Position numbers and translations under genes: made by a program. 64,000 nt of DNA from Achromobacter sp. HZ34 (lineage in GTDB: Bacteria; Pseudomonadota; Gammaproteobacteria; Burkholderiales; Burkholderiaceae_B). Positions 9,287 through 18,478 of the stretch are shown in pieces. Where the stretch lies: contig NZ_NJIX01000003.1 in NCBI RefSeq assembly GCF_002209485.1, forward strand, positions 434,001-498,000, given 5' to 3'. The number at the start of each line of letters is the position of its first letter. The stretch's first letter is position 1. The notes under the pieces were generated by a model. That model saw nothing but the letters and a program-made list of their open reading frames with translations. It ran no database searches and was not told the origin of the DNA.

Positions 9287-9721
9287 TCAGTGCCGCGCCG
9301 CATACCGCAGAGCGGCTTCGTAGCCGTCCGCGCCCAGGCCCGAAATAAGTCCCACGGCCAGATCCGACAAATAGGAGTGATGCCGGAAAGGCTCGCGCTT
9401 ATACAAGTTGGACAGATGTACTTCTATAAAAGGGATGGAAACCGCGGCCAGTGCGTCACGCACGGCCACGCTGGTGTGCGTGTAGGCGGCGGCGTTGATG
9501 ACGATGAAGTCGGTGCCATCCTGGCGCGCGGCCTGGATGCGATCGACCAGATCTCCTTCGTGATTGCCTTGCCAATGCTGCAGCCCGACACTCAGTTCGC
9601 CCGCCAGGGCGACAAGGTTGTCGTTGATCTGAGCCAACGTGAGGCTGCCGTAGATTCCCGGCTCACGGGTGCCCAACAGATTCAGATTCGGGCCGTGCAA
9701 GACCAGTATGCGTTGCGCCAT
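9287..9721 (-). CDS. aroQ: 3-dehydroquinate dehydratase, type II
   Basis: The 144-residue small, dodecameric class that dehydrates 3-dehydroquinate in the shikimate pathway. Seen motifs: [18 protein letters not shown] with the active-site Arg and Tyr, [15 protein letters not shown], and [20 protein letters not shown] with the catalytic His region. The ATG at 9721 gives the usual [12 protein letters not shown] start. It heads the aroQ-accBC run; aroE of the same pathway lies about 14 kb away. Confidence 0.97.
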   Translation of the reverse strand: MAQRILVLHGPNLNLLGTREPGIYGSLTLAQINDNLVALAGELSVGLQHWQGNHEGDLVDRIQAARQDGTDFIVINAAAYTHTSVAVRDALAAVSIPFIEVHLSNLYKREPFRHHSYLSDLAVGLISGLGADGYEAALRYAARH

Positions 9722-9892
9722 TGCTACTTTCCGGTCCCCGCGCGCCGTCCGATGCCCGCTACCGGCAGGCATCCGATCGCGCCGGACCTCGGATTAATGA
9801 ATATTGAGTATTGAATGCGGAAGTCCGCTTACAAACACGGCGCCACGAGGACGCCGAGACTGCAGGCAGGTTAATCTGCCGCGAAAACCATC

Positions 9893-9926
9893 AATAAGGC
9901 AGCTTTTTACGACAAATTGCCTTATT
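9893..9926. promoter_or_regulatory. 9-bp inverted repeat between aroQ and the tlpA-like gene
   Basis: AATAAGGCA (9893-9901) and TGCCTTATT (9918-9926) are perfectly complementary across 16 AT-rich bases. There is no T run on the leftward strand after it, so it is a weak terminator candidate for the tlpA-like gene; it could instead be an operator. The dyad is seen; its role is not known. Confidence 0.35.
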
Positions 9927-9951
9927 TGTCCATGGTGGAAACAGCTCGACA

Positions 9952-10500
9952 TCACGCACCTAGGGTTTTCAACCAGGCGCTCACCTCATCTTCCTTCACC
10001 GTGCCGAGAACTTTATGGCTAATTCCGCCATTTTTGTCCAACAGCACGGAAAAAGGCAAACCACCCGGGCCATTTCCCAGGCCACGCATGAGATCTATCG
10101 CCCCCGGACCTGCCACCAGCAGAGGGTAGGAAACCGGCACTTTGGCGACGAATTTGCGCATGTTGTCAGCGGTATCGACGCCGATGCCCACGAACTGTGC
10201 CTGCGGGTGCTGTTTACTCAAGGCATCGAGCGCGGGCATCTCCTTGACGCACGGCGCACACCATGTCGCCCAGAAATTTATCAAGACAGGCTTACCTTGC
10301 CAGTCGCCGACGCGATGGCTGCCACCGTCGAGGTCGGGAAACGCGCGGGTCAGCAAGTCGCCGGTTGCGCCTGCGTCCTTGCCAGCAGTGGCGTCGGCGG
10401 CCAGGGCCGTCGGCATGTAGCGCGCCAACCAGGCCGTCGTCGCCAGCGTGAGCGTGCGCAAAAGAAAAGTGCGTCTGTCCATGCCCGTGATATTACCCAT
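9952..10500 (-). CDS. TlpA/ResA-like periplasmic thiol:disulfide oxidoreductase
   Basis: A thioredoxin-fold protein with the redox motif WATWCAPC about 100 residues in, followed by KEMPALDAL and the cis-Pro region GGLPFSVLLDKNG. The N-terminus MDRRTFLLRTLTLATTAW looks like a twin-arginine signal peptide, so the protein would be exported folded. The family keeps cysteines reduced, often for cytochrome c maturation or metal-site assembly. The start is uncertain: ATG at 10500 (MGNITG) or ATG at 10482 (MDRRTF), which places the twin arginines at residues 3-4; neither has a strong ribosome site. It diverges from mpl. Confidence 0.88.
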   Translation of the reverse strand: MGNITGMDRRTFLLRTLTLATTAWLARYMPTALAADATAGKDAGATGDLLTRAFPDLDGGSHRVGDWQGKPVLINFWATWCAPCVKEMPALDALSKQHPQAQFVGIGVDTADNMRKFVAKVPVSYPLLVAGPGAIDLMRGLGNGPGGLPFSVLLDKNGGISHKVLGTVKEDEVSAWLKTLGA

Positions 10501-10596
10501 TACCTGGCGCCGTGGCACCTGCCGCGCGACGGATAGGTCCAGCAGAAAAGTCCGAGGGGCGGGCACCCTCTACAATGCGTGCAGGAGAAATACCTC

Positions 10597-12012
10597 ATGC
10601 ATCTGCACATTCTCGGCATCTGCGGCACTTTCATGGGCGGCCTGGCGCTGGTGGCGCGCGCCGCCGGCCATACCGTCACCGGCTGCGATACCGGCGTCTA
10701 CCCCCCCATGAGCACGCAGTTGGAGGAACAAGGCATCGCGTTGACGGAAGGCTATGGCGCCGACCAGATGGCGCTCCAGCCCGACCTCTACGTCATCGGC
10801 AACGTCGTCACGCGCGGCAATCCGCTGATGGAAGCCATTCTGGAGTCCGGCGCGCCCTACGTTTCCGGCCCGCAGTGGCTGTGCGAAAACGTACTGGCCG
10901 GCCGGCACGTCCTGGCGGTGGCCGGCACGCACGGCAAGACCACCACCAGTTCCATGCTGGCCTGGATCCTGGAATACGCCGGGCTCAAGCCTAATTTCCT
11001 GATCGGCGGCGTGGCGAGCGACCTCAAGGTGTCGGCCCGTTTCGACCCGCAAATACCCTGGTTCGTCATCGAGGCGGACGAATACGACACGGCGTTTTTC
11101 GACAAGCGGTCCAAGTTCGTCCACTACCGGCCGCGCACCGCCATCCTGAACAACCTGGAATACGATCACGCCGACATCTTCCCCGATCTGGCCGCCATCG
11201 AAACCCAGTTCCATCATCTGGTGCGCACCATCCCCGCTGGCGGCCGCATCGTGCTGCCGCAGGCCGATGCCGCCCTGGACCGGGTGCTGGGGCGCGGCTG
11301 CTGGACGCCCGTGGTGCGTTTCGGCGCGGGCGCGGCCTGGGAGGCTGGCGCCCCCGCCGACGACGGCAGCTTCGAGGTGCAACACGAGGGCCAAACCGTC
11401 GGCCGCGTGCGTTGGGACCTGACCGGCGCGCACAACCGCGCCAATGCGTTGGCCGCCCTGGCGGCAGCGGACCATGCGGGCGTGCCCGCGGCCACCGGCA
11501 TCGCCGCCTTGTCCGTGTTCGGGGGCGTGAAGCGCCGCATGGAATTGCGCGGCACCGTGCATGGCATCAAGGTCTACGACGACTTCGCCCATCACCCGAC
11601 CGCCATCGCCACCACCCTGGAAGGCTTGCGCCGCCAGGTCGGACCGGCGCGCATCCTGGCGGTGCTGGAGCCTCGTTCGAACACCATGAAGCTGGGCGCC
11701 ATGGCCGACCGCCTGCCGGCGGCGCTGGCCGATGCCGACCTGGTGTTCTGCTTCGGCGCCAGCAGCGGCAAGCACGCCCTGGGCTGGGATCCGGCCAAGG
11801 TGCTGGCGCCGCTGGGCGCGCGCGCATCCAGCCACGACGATCTGGATGAACTGGTGCGCGCCGTCGCGCAGGCGGCCCGCCCTGGCGACCACATCCTGGT
11901 GATGAGCAACGGCGGCTTCGGCGGCGTGCACGGCAAGCTGCTCGATGCCCTGGCCAGGGTCCAGGCCGGCAGCCCGGCCGACCCGGATGCGACCGGGCGG
12001 AAATCATCATGA
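10597..12012 (+). CDS. mpl: UDP-MurNAc:L-Ala-gamma-D-Glu-meso-DAP ligase (cell-wall recycling)
   Basis: A 471-residue Mur-ligase. The start MHLHILGICGTFMGGLALVA is the Mpl variant of the N-terminal nucleotide fold. The ATP loop is GTHGKTTTSSML; further motifs are EADEYDTAFFDKRSKF, NLEYDHADIF, VYDDFAHHPTAI and LEPRSNTMK. It attaches recycled tripeptide to UDP-MurNAc, saving peptidoglycan precursors. AGGAGA stands 10 bases before the ATG. Its last codons overlap the esterase gene in ATGA, so the two are translationally coupled. Confidence 0.96.
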   Translation: MHLHILGICGTFMGGLALVARAAGHTVTGCDTGVYPPMSTQLEEQGIALTEGYGADQMALQPDLYVIGNVVTRGNPLMEAILESGAPYVSGPQWLCENVLAGRHVLAVAGTHGKTTTSSMLAWILEYAGLKPNFLIGGVASDLKVSARFDPQIPWFVIEADEYDTAFFDKRSKFVHYRPRTAILNNLEYDHADIFPDLAAIETQFHHLVRTIPAGGRIVLPQADAALDRVLGRGCWTPVVRFGAGAAWEAGAPADDGSFEVQHEGQTVGRVRWDLTGAHNRANALAALAAADHAGVPAATGIAALSVFGGVKRRMELRGTVHGIKVYDDFAHHPTAIATTLEGLRRQVGPARILAVLEPRSNTMKLGAMADRLPAALADADLVFCFGASSGKHALGWDPAKVLAPLGARASSHDDLDELVRAVAQAARPGDHILVMSNGGFGGVHGKLLDALARVQAGSPADPDATGRKSS

Positions 12013-12635
12013 TCCTTTATCTGCACGGATTCCGGTCCTCGCCGGCCTCGTTCAAGGCACGCCTGATGGCGCAGGCCATGGCCGATCGCGGCCTGGCCGA
12101 CGACTGGCGCTGCCCGCAACTGCCCGCCAGCCCGCGCGAGGCAATCGAACTGGCCATGTCGCTGGCCCATGAACTGCTGGACCGGGCCGGACGCAGCCCC
12201 GGCGCCGACGGCAAGGCAGCCAGCGGCCCGCGCGCCCTGACGGTGATCGGCTCATCGCTGGGCGGCTATTACGCCGGCTGGCTGGCGGAGCAGCTGGGCT
12301 GCCGCGCCGTGCTGCTGAACCCGGCGGTGCACGCGCCGCGCGACCTCGCCACCCAGGTCGGCGCGCAGACTATGTATCATTCGGGCGAGCCATTCGAATT
12401 CCAACCAGAGTTTGTGGCGGAACTGGCCGCCATCGAGATCGAGCGTCCGACCCGGCCCGAGCGCTATTTCCTGGTGGCCGCCACGGGCGACGAAGTGCTC
12501 GATTGGCAGGAAATGCGGGATTTTTACGCCGGCTGCCGCCAGCGCATCATTCCCGGCAGCGACCATGGCATTGCCGATTTCGAAAAATATCTGCCCGAAG
12601 TCCTGGAATTCGCGCTGCGGGATGGACACTCATAG
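12009..12635 (+). CDS. YqiA/YcfP-family alpha/beta hydrolase (esterase)
   Basis: A 208-residue compact alpha/beta hydrolase beginning MILYLHGFRSSPASFKA, the family hallmark with the oxyanion HGF. The nucleophile elbow is GSSLGG, with Ser83 at its centre. An acid near GDEVLDW and His in GSDHGI complete the triad. E. coli YqiA is an esterase on short acyl or palmitoyl-CoA model substrates; the natural substrate is not known. Overlap with mpl (ATGA) suggests co-expression. Confidence 0.9.
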   Translation: MILYLHGFRSSPASFKARLMAQAMADRGLADDWRCPQLPASPREAIELAMSLAHELLDRAGRSPGADGKAASGPRALTVIGSSLGGYYAGWLAEQLGCRAVLLNPAVHAPRDLATQVGAQTMYHSGEPFEFQPEFVAELAAIEIERPTRPERYFLVAATGDEVLDWQEMRDFYAGCRQRIIPGSDHGIADFEKYLPEVLEFALRDGHS

Positions 12636-12802
12636 CCCGCCGCGGCATGCGCGCATGCCATGCCGAAGCCGGAATTTTTTGCCACCTGTACGCATATATA
12701 TACCTAGATGAACCACGCCGGGCTGGCGCGCCCGGCGCCTGACAAGAACCCCGCATTTGCGCGCGGCCGCTTGCGTGCCGCGCCCACCGACAGATCCTGA
12801 CC

Positions 12803-14812
12803 ATGCACGTGTTTTACGAAGACGACGGCGCTTTCAAAGCCGGCCGCATCATGTCCGAAACGGACGCCAGCCTCCAGGTTGAAGCAGACTCCGGCAAGCG
12901 CAGCAAGATCAAGCGGGCCAACACCCTGTTCACCTTCGACAAGCCGGAGCCCACCGAGCTGCTGCGCCAGGCCGAGACGGCCGCGGCGGACATCGACCTG
13001 CAATTCCTGTGGGAGTGCGCGCCGCAGGAGGAATTCGACACGCCCGCGCTGGCGGCCGACTACTTCGGCCACACGCCTTCGCCGGTGGAGCAGGCGGCCC
13101 TGTTGATGCGCCTGCACGGCGCGCCGGCGTATTTCCATCGGCGCGGCAAGGGACGCTATCGTCCGGCCCCGCCCGACATCCTGGCCGCCGCCCTGGCCGC
13201 CATCGAGAAAAAACGCCTGCAAGCCGAGCAGCAGGAACACTGGGTTGACGACATGGCCGCCGGCAAACTGCCGGACGAAATCCGCGCCGCCGCCGAAAAC
13301 CTGTTGATCCGGCCCGACAAGAACACCCAGCAATGGAAGGCGCTGGACGCCGCCTGCGCGCGCCTGCAGAAGACACCCGACCGGCTGCTGCTGGAGCTGG
13401 GCGCGTGGCCCCACGCGCTGGCCCTGCATATGCGCCGCTTCCTGGCCGTCAACTTCCCGCGCGGCACCGGTTTTCCGGAAGTCGTGGTGCCGCCGCTGGA
13501 CAAGGAACTGCCGCTGGCGGACGCGGAAATCTATTCGGTCGACGACGTCACCACCACGGAAATCGACGATGCGCTGTCGGTCACCGAACTGGCGGACGGC
13601 CTGGTCCGTGTCGGCGTGCACGTGGCCGCACCCGGGCTGGCCGTGACGCGTGGCAGCGAACTGGATGCCCTGGCGCGCGCGCGCCTGTCCACGGTCTACA
13701 TGCCCGGCGACAAGATTCCCATGCAGCCGGATGCCGTCATCCAGGCATTTTCGCTGGATGCGGGACGTGAGGTGCCGGCGCTGTCGCTGTACGCGACCAT
13801 CAACCCGTCGACCGGCGAAGTGGTGGAATCGGTCAGCCGCGTGGAACGCATCGTGGTGCGCGAGAACCTGCGCCACAACACCCTGGACGGCGCCATCACC
13901 GAGGCCGCGCTGGCCGATCCGCAGGCCGACCTGCCCTATGCCCACTGGCTGCGGCCGCTGTGGCGCGTCGCGCTGGCCCTGAGCGCCAAACGCGAGGAAG
14001 TGCGCGGCAAGCCGGAAAACAACAGCCGGGTCGAGTACAGCTTCTACCTGGACGGCCCCGCCGACAATCCCGACACGCCGGTGCGCCTGGTGCCGCGCCA
14101 GCGCAACGCGCCGCTGGACCGCATGGTGGCGGAATTCATGATCCTGGCCAATAACCAGTGGGGCGGCCTGCTGGCCCAGCACGGGGTGCCGGGTATCTAT
14201 CGTTCGCAACAGGCCGGCCGCGTGCGCATGAGCACCCAGCCGCTGCCGCACGAAGCGATCGGCGTGCCGCAGTATGCGTGGAGTACCTCGCCCCTGCGTC
14301 GCTACGTCGACCTGGTCAACCAATGGCAGCTCATCGCCACGGTGGACAACGGGGTATCGGCACGCCTGGTGGCGCCCTTCAAGCCCAAGGATGCCGACCT
14401 GTTCGCCATCATCGGCGCCTTCGACGCGCAATACGCCGCCTGGGCGGACTTCCAGAACTCGATGGAGCGCTACTGGTGCCTGCGCTGGCTCAAGCAGCAG
14501 AACGTCACCCGTACCACCGCGAGCGTGCTGCGCGACGATCTGGTGCGCCTGGGCAACGCGCCGCTGGTGGTGCGCGTGGGCGGTATGCCATCGCTCGACC
14601 GCGGCACCAAGGTCACCATCGACATCCTGGGCACCGACGAATTGGCGCTGGAAGCCGAATGCCGCTATGTCGGCGAAGTGGCGCAAGCGCAGGCGGATGC
14701 GGATGCGGATGCGGATGCGGATGCGGCAGATGATGCTGCGGGAGATGGAGCGAGTGATGCCACCGGCGATGCGGCGGATGATGCGCCGCAGGCCCCGCCC
14801 CCGGCCGCCTGA
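12803..14812 (+). CDS. RNase II/R-family 3'-5' exoribonuclease
   Basis: A 669-residue RNB-domain enzyme. The metal-binding motif DDVTTTEIDDALSV (residues 247-260) supplies the catalytic aspartates corresponding to D201-D210 of E. coli RNase II. The later STSPLRRYVDLVNQ motif holds the Arg that positions the cleaved phosphate. The N-terminus is shorter and different from E. coli RNase II, with no clear cold-shock domain, as in the beta-proteobacterial/cyanobacterial-like group. The C-terminus, after a small S1-like beta domain, ends in about 40 Ala/Asp/Pro residues. These are partly encoded by a 6-bp tandem repeat and probably disordered. Confidence 0.9.
   Translation: MHVFYEDDGAFKAGRIMSETDASLQVEADSGKRSKIKRANTLFTFDKPEPTELLRQAETAAADIDLQFLWECAPQEEFDTPALAADYFGHTPSPVEQAALLMRLHGAPAYFHRRGKGRYRPAPPDILAAALAAIEKKRLQAEQQEHWVDDMAAGKLPDEIRAAAENLLIRPDKNTQQWKALDAACARLQKTPDRLLLELGAWPHALALHMRRFLAVNFPRGTGFPEVVVPPLDKELPLADAEIYSVDDVTTTEIDDALSVTELADGLVRVGVHVAAPGLAVTRGSELDALARARLSTVYMPGDKIPMQPDAVIQAFSLDAGREVPALSLYATINPSTGEVVESVSRVERIVVRENLRHNTLDGAITEAALADPQADLPYAHWLRPLWRVALALSAKREEVRGKPENNSRVEYSFYLDGPADNPDTPVRLVPRQRNAPLDRMVAEFMILANNQWGGLLAQHGVPGIYRSQQAGRVRMSTQPLPHEAIGVPQYAWSTSPLRRYVDLVNQWQLIATVDNGVSARLVAPFKPKDADLFAIIGAFDAQYAAWADFQNSMERYWCLRWLKQQNVTRTTASVLRDDLVRLGNAPLVVRVGGMPSLDRGTKVTIDILGTDELALEAECRYVGEVAQAQADADADADADAADDAAGDGASDATGDAADDAPQAPPPAA
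14693..14722. repeat. Hexanucleotide microsatellite in the RNase gene
   Basis: Five perfect tandem copies of GCGGAT occupy 30 bases, in frame, coding (Ala-Asp)5 in the C-terminal tail. Slippage would change the acidic tail length by two residues per unit without a frameshift. Confidence 0.95.
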
Positions 14813-14903
14813 ATAGCAAGCCGGCGCACCGGGCGATAAGGCCGGCGCGCCGGTGAGCTATCATCGGCGCGTGCGGCAAAAACATGCCCCAAGGGGAGAC
14901 AAC

Positions 14904-15581
14904 ATGCGCATCCTGCTCGTCGAAGACAATCTCGACCTTGGCGATGCGGTCGAAAGCAAGCTACGCAATGCGGGCCACAGCGTCCAATGGGTACGCGACG
15001 GCGAGTCCGCCTTGCAGTGGGCCCGCCACGAAACCTGGGACGCGCTGGTGCTGGACATCATGCTGCCCGGCAAGAGCGGCTTCGACGTCATCCGCGAACT
15101 GCGCGGCAACGGCGTGGAAGCGCCGGTGCTGGTCGTCACGGCCCGCTCCGAAATCGAAGACAAGATCGACATGCTGGACCTCGGCGCCGACGACTACCTG
15201 GTCAAACCCTTCGACCTGCGCGAGCTGGAAGCCCGCCTGCGCGCCTTGATGCGGCGCCCCGCCGGCCGCACCACCAGCCTGGCGACCTATGGCAACCTGG
15301 CGCTGGACCTGGCCGGACGTACCGCCGCCTTGAACGGCATGCCGCTGGAACTGGGCCGGCGCGAATTCCGCCTGCTGGAGATCCTGCTCAGCCGCCAGGG
15401 CAGCACGGTGGCCAAGGAAAGACTGATGAGCCAGCTGTTCGATCTGGACGATGTCTCGCTGAATGCCCTGGAGTTGCTGATTTCGCGCCTGCGCAAGAAG
15501 CTGGCGTCGTCCTCGGTGGACATCGTCACGGTGCGCGGCGTGGGCTACCAGGCGCGCATCAGCGAGAGCGTCACGGCTTGA
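14904..15581 (+). CDS. OmpR-family response regulator (TctD-like)
   Basis: A 225-residue two-domain regulator. The receiver starts MRILLVEDNLDLGDAVES with the acidic pair E8-D9. The phosphoacceptor is the Asp in LVLDIMLPGKSG near residue 51; the conserved Thr lies in VVTARS and the Lys in YLVKPFDL. A winged-helix DNA-binding domain follows (GRREFRLLEILLSRQ ... LISRLRKKL ... VRGVGYQA). AGGGGAG precedes the ATG by 7 bases. Its stop codon overlaps the TTG start of the kinase (TTGA), so it forms a pair with the unusual fused kinase and probably controls the ABC genes downstream. Confidence 0.95.
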   Translation: MRILLVEDNLDLGDAVESKLRNAGHSVQWVRDGESALQWARHETWDALVLDIMLPGKSGFDVIRELRGNGVEAPVLVVTARSEIEDKIDMLDLGADDYLVKPFDLRELEARLRALMRRPAGRTTSLATYGNLALDLAGRTAALNGMPLELGRREFRLLEILLSRQGSTVAKERLMSQLFDLDDVSLNALELLISRLRKKLASSSVDIVTVRGVGYQARISESVTA

Positions 15582-18262
15582 TCGAGCGCCGCGACTCCGC
15601 GCGCCGTGTCTCCATCCACGGGCGCATTTTCACCATGGGCCTGCTGTTGCTGGGCTGCGCGTCCATCGGCGTGGCGTTATTCCTGCACCACGATGCGCGC
15701 CGCGCCGCCGACCGGGCGTTCGACCGCCTGCTGGCCGCCTCGGCATTGACCATCGCGGGATCGGTACGCATCGATGACGGCGGCATCGTGGTCGAGCCGC
15801 CGCACGCCGCGCTGGCCATGCTGTCCGGCATGGACCGCGTGTTCTACACGGCGCGCGGCCCGGATGGCGCGGCCATCACCGGCTATGACGACCTGGCCTG
15901 GTCCCTGGAGCCGGCGCGCTCTTCCAGCCCCGTATTCGATGACATCGACTATCGCGACGAGCCCGTACGCGTGGCGACGGTGGGCCGCCTGGTGGCGGGC
16001 GGCCCGCACGCCGGCTGGGTCACCATCCGTGTCGCCGAAACCCTGGACGCCCGCAACACCTTGACCACGGAGATCTGGCACCGCGCCATCGCGCCGCTGT
16101 TGGTGATCGTGCCACTGGCGCTGGCCCTGCTGTGGTTCGGCCTGCGCCGCGCGTTCGCGCCACTGGCGGCGATGGAGCAGGAACTGAGCCGGCGCGATCC
16201 TGACGACCTGCGTCCGCTGGACATGCCCGCGCCACGCGAAGTCACGCGGCTGGCGGAGGCGCTGAACGGCGTCATGCCGCGGCTGGAAAGCGCCATGCGT
16301 AACATCAATACGCTGGTGGCCGATGCCGCGCATCAAGTCCGCACGCCGCTGGCGTCGCTGCGCGCGCAGGCCGAGGTGGCGATGGAAGAGACCGACCCGC
16401 AACGTCTCCATGAGCGCGTGACGCGCATCCACCAGAACGCCACGCTGGCCAGCCAGCTGGTCAGCCAACTGCTGATGGACGCCACCATTACCCACCGCCT
16501 GGGCATGCGCGGCACCGCCAGCGTGGGTATCGCTGAAATCGTCAACGACACGCGCAACCATATCGGACCGCTGGAGGCGACGCGGCTGCGCATCTTCATC
16601 GCGCCGGAGGTGCGGCGCGCCCGCGTCACCGGCGATCGCGTGGCCTTGCGGGAAATGCTGCGCAACCTGGTCGACAATGCCTTGCGCTACGCGGAGGCAG
16701 GACCCGTCGAGATTCGCGTCACGCCAGTGGCGGCCATGCGCGTGGCCATCACGGTGAATGACGATGGCCCGGGCATTCCGGACAACGAGATGGAACGGGT
16801 GCAGGAACGCTTCCAGCGCGGCACAAGCGGTGCCGGCCAGCCGGGGTCCGGGCTGGGGCTGGCCATCGTGCGTACGGTGGCCAATGCGCATGGCGGCACG
16901 CTGTGGCTGCAAAACCGCCCGGGGGGCGGACTGGCGGCCAAGGTGGTGATGCGGCGCGTGAAGCCGGCATACAAGACGGCTCATAAGACAGCTCACAAGA
17001 AGACGCTGGCCGTGCTGGCGCTTGCCATGGCGGGCTTGCTGGCGGCCACGTCGGCGCCCGCGCCGGCCCGGGCGCAGACTTCGACGCAGCCCCTGGCGCA
17101 AACCCGGGCACAGGCCCCGGCGGAAGCTGGTGCCGAGGGCAATGCCCAGGCTCCGGCGGCGGTGCCGGCCCGCGCCTGCGGCAGGGAGCCCGAGACGACG
17201 CGCTATCCGACCGCCACGCCCGGCGATCCGGTGCTGGCCATCGCCGGCACCACCGACACGCCCACGATGAGCGGCCTGATCCAGGCTTTCCAGAACGCCC
17301 ATCCCGGCGTGGCGGTGACCTATCGCGAAATGGGCAGCCGTGCGCTCTACGAAGCCGCCGTGGCGGATCACCTGCCCGACGTCGACGTGCTGATGAGCCC
17401 GGCGACCGACCTGCAGATCCGCCTGGCCAACGATGGCTATGCGCTGCGTTACGAGACCACCCGCACGGCCGGCATGCCGGAATGGGCCACCTGGCGCAAC
17501 GAAGTGTTCGGCTTCACGCTGGAACCGGTGGTCATCGTCTACAACCCACGCCGCTACACCGAAGCCACCGCGCCGCGCTCGCACCAGGCGCTGCTGCGCC
17601 TGCTGGAAAGCGAGGGTGCCGCCCTGCACGGCCGTATCGGCACCTATGACCTGACGCGCAGCAGCGTCGGCTATCTGCTGGCCGAGCAGGACGAACAGGT
17701 CTCGTCCGATTTCTGGGGCCTGGCCCACGCGCTGGGCCGCGCGGGAGTGCGCCGCGCCGCCTGCGCCACCGACATCCTCGACGCCATCGAGCGTGACGAA
17801 CTGGACCTGGGCTACAACGTGCTGGGCTCGCATGCCCTGGCGCGCGAGGCCGCGAGCGGACGCATCGGCGTGGTTTTCCCGCAGGACTACGAACTGGTGC
17901 TGACACGTTCGGTGCTGATCGCGCGCAAGACGCGCCAGCCGGCGCTGGCGCGCGCGCTGGTCGACTGGCTGCTGTCGCCGGCCGGCCAGGCCGCGACCGC
18001 ACGCCAGGCCGGCTTGGGCTCGCTCATCGCCGGCACGCCTGGCCCGTGGACGGCCGACGGCGTGCTGACGCGTACGTCAGGCATCGTGCAACCGATCGCC
18101 ATGGGCCCGGGCTTGCTGGCCGGCCTGGACCGCCAGCGCCAGGCGCGCTTCATCCGCAACTGGGCCCGACTGGTGGGCGACACGCCGCCGGCCTCGCTCC
18201 CGCCACCGCGGCCGTCGCCGCGGCCCGCGGAGTCCGCGGCCACGCCGTCGAGCCTGGATTAG
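15578..18262 (+). CDS. TctE-like histidine kinase fused to a periplasmic solute-binding domain
   Basis: One uninterrupted frame encodes 894 residues. The kinase part: TM1 about 18-37, a periplasmic sensor loop, TM2 about 170-190, the H-box DAAHQVRTPLASL with His252, N-box NLVDN at 363-367, G1 DDGPGIP at 395-401 and G2 GSGLGLAIV at 423-431. A normal kinase would end near 460. Here the frame continues through a basic stretch and a third hydrophobic segment (about 475-495). An ARA|Q cleavage-like site lies near 499, then an Ala/Gln-rich linker and a complete family-1 solute-binding domain (about 550-870). That domain resembles the binding protein encoded next (GYNVLGSHALAREA versus GYNILGSYAEARAK). 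A GTG at 16958 (residue 461) could start a separate secreted receptor. The TTG start overlaps the regulator's stop. Confidence 0.88.
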   Translation: MIERRDSARRVSIHGRIFTMGLLLLGCASIGVALFLHHDARRAADRAFDRLLAASALTIAGSVRIDDGGIVVEPPHAALAMLSGMDRVFYTARGPDGAAITGYDDLAWSLEPARSSSPVFDDIDYRDEPVRVATVGRLVAGGPHAGWVTIRVAETLDARNTLTTEIWHRAIAPLLVIVPLALALLWFGLRRAFAPLAAMEQELSRRDPDDLRPLDMPAPREVTRLAEALNGVMPRLESAMRNINTLVADAAHQVRTPLASLRAQAEVAMEETDPQRLHERVTRIHQNATLASQLVSQLLMDATITHRLGMRGTASVGIAEIVNDTRNHIGPLEATRLRIFIAPEVRRARVTGDRVALREMLRNLVDNALRYAEAGPVEIRVTPVAAMRVAITVNDDGPGIPDNEMERVQERFQRGTSGAGQPGSGLGLAIVRTVANAHGGTLWLQNRPGGGLAAKVVMRRVKPAYKTAHKTAHKKTLAVLALAMAGLLAATSAPAPARAQTSTQPLAQTRAQAPAEAGAEGNAQAPAAVPARACGREPETTRYPTATPGDPVLAIAGTTDTPTMSGLIQAFQNAHPGVAVTYREMGSRALYEAAVADHLPDVDVLMSPATDLQIRLANDGYALRYETTRTAGMPEWATWRNEVFGFTLEPVVIVYNPRRYTEATAPRSHQALLRLLESEGAALHGRIGTYDLTRSSVGYLLAEQDEQVSSDFWGLAHALGRAGVRRAACATDILDAIERDELDLGYNVLGSHALAREAASGRIGVVFPQDYELVLTRSVLIARKTRQPALARALVDWLLSPAGQAATARQAGLGSLIAGTPGPWTADGVLTRTSGIVQPIAMGPGLLAGLDRQRQARFIRNWARLVGDTPPASLPPPRPSPRPAESAATPSSLD

Positions 18263-18478
18263 TCTCGTTCCGTCCCTCATAGCGATCAGCGCCGCCGGCG
18301 TGCCTGCGCCGCATCCAATCGCGATTGATGATGAGGACGCTTTTTGCCGAGTCCCGGTATCTGTTATCCACTCTCCCGTAGATTGTCGACGACAGGACGG
18401 CGACAGTATTGCGATCCTAAGATGCCGTCCAGACGACGAAAAAGTCGCCTAGAACAATTCCAATACGGAGAGACACCC

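Noticed and set aside
12704-14686. A long open frame (about 660 codons) antisense to the RNase II-family gene; similar long frames lie opposite the fused kinase (15677-17833) and the H1-like gene (1783-3069).
   Set aside because: High GC suppresses stop codons on the opposite strand. The products are His/Arg/Gln-rich low-complexity chains with no motifs, while the genes on the other strand have full conserved families.
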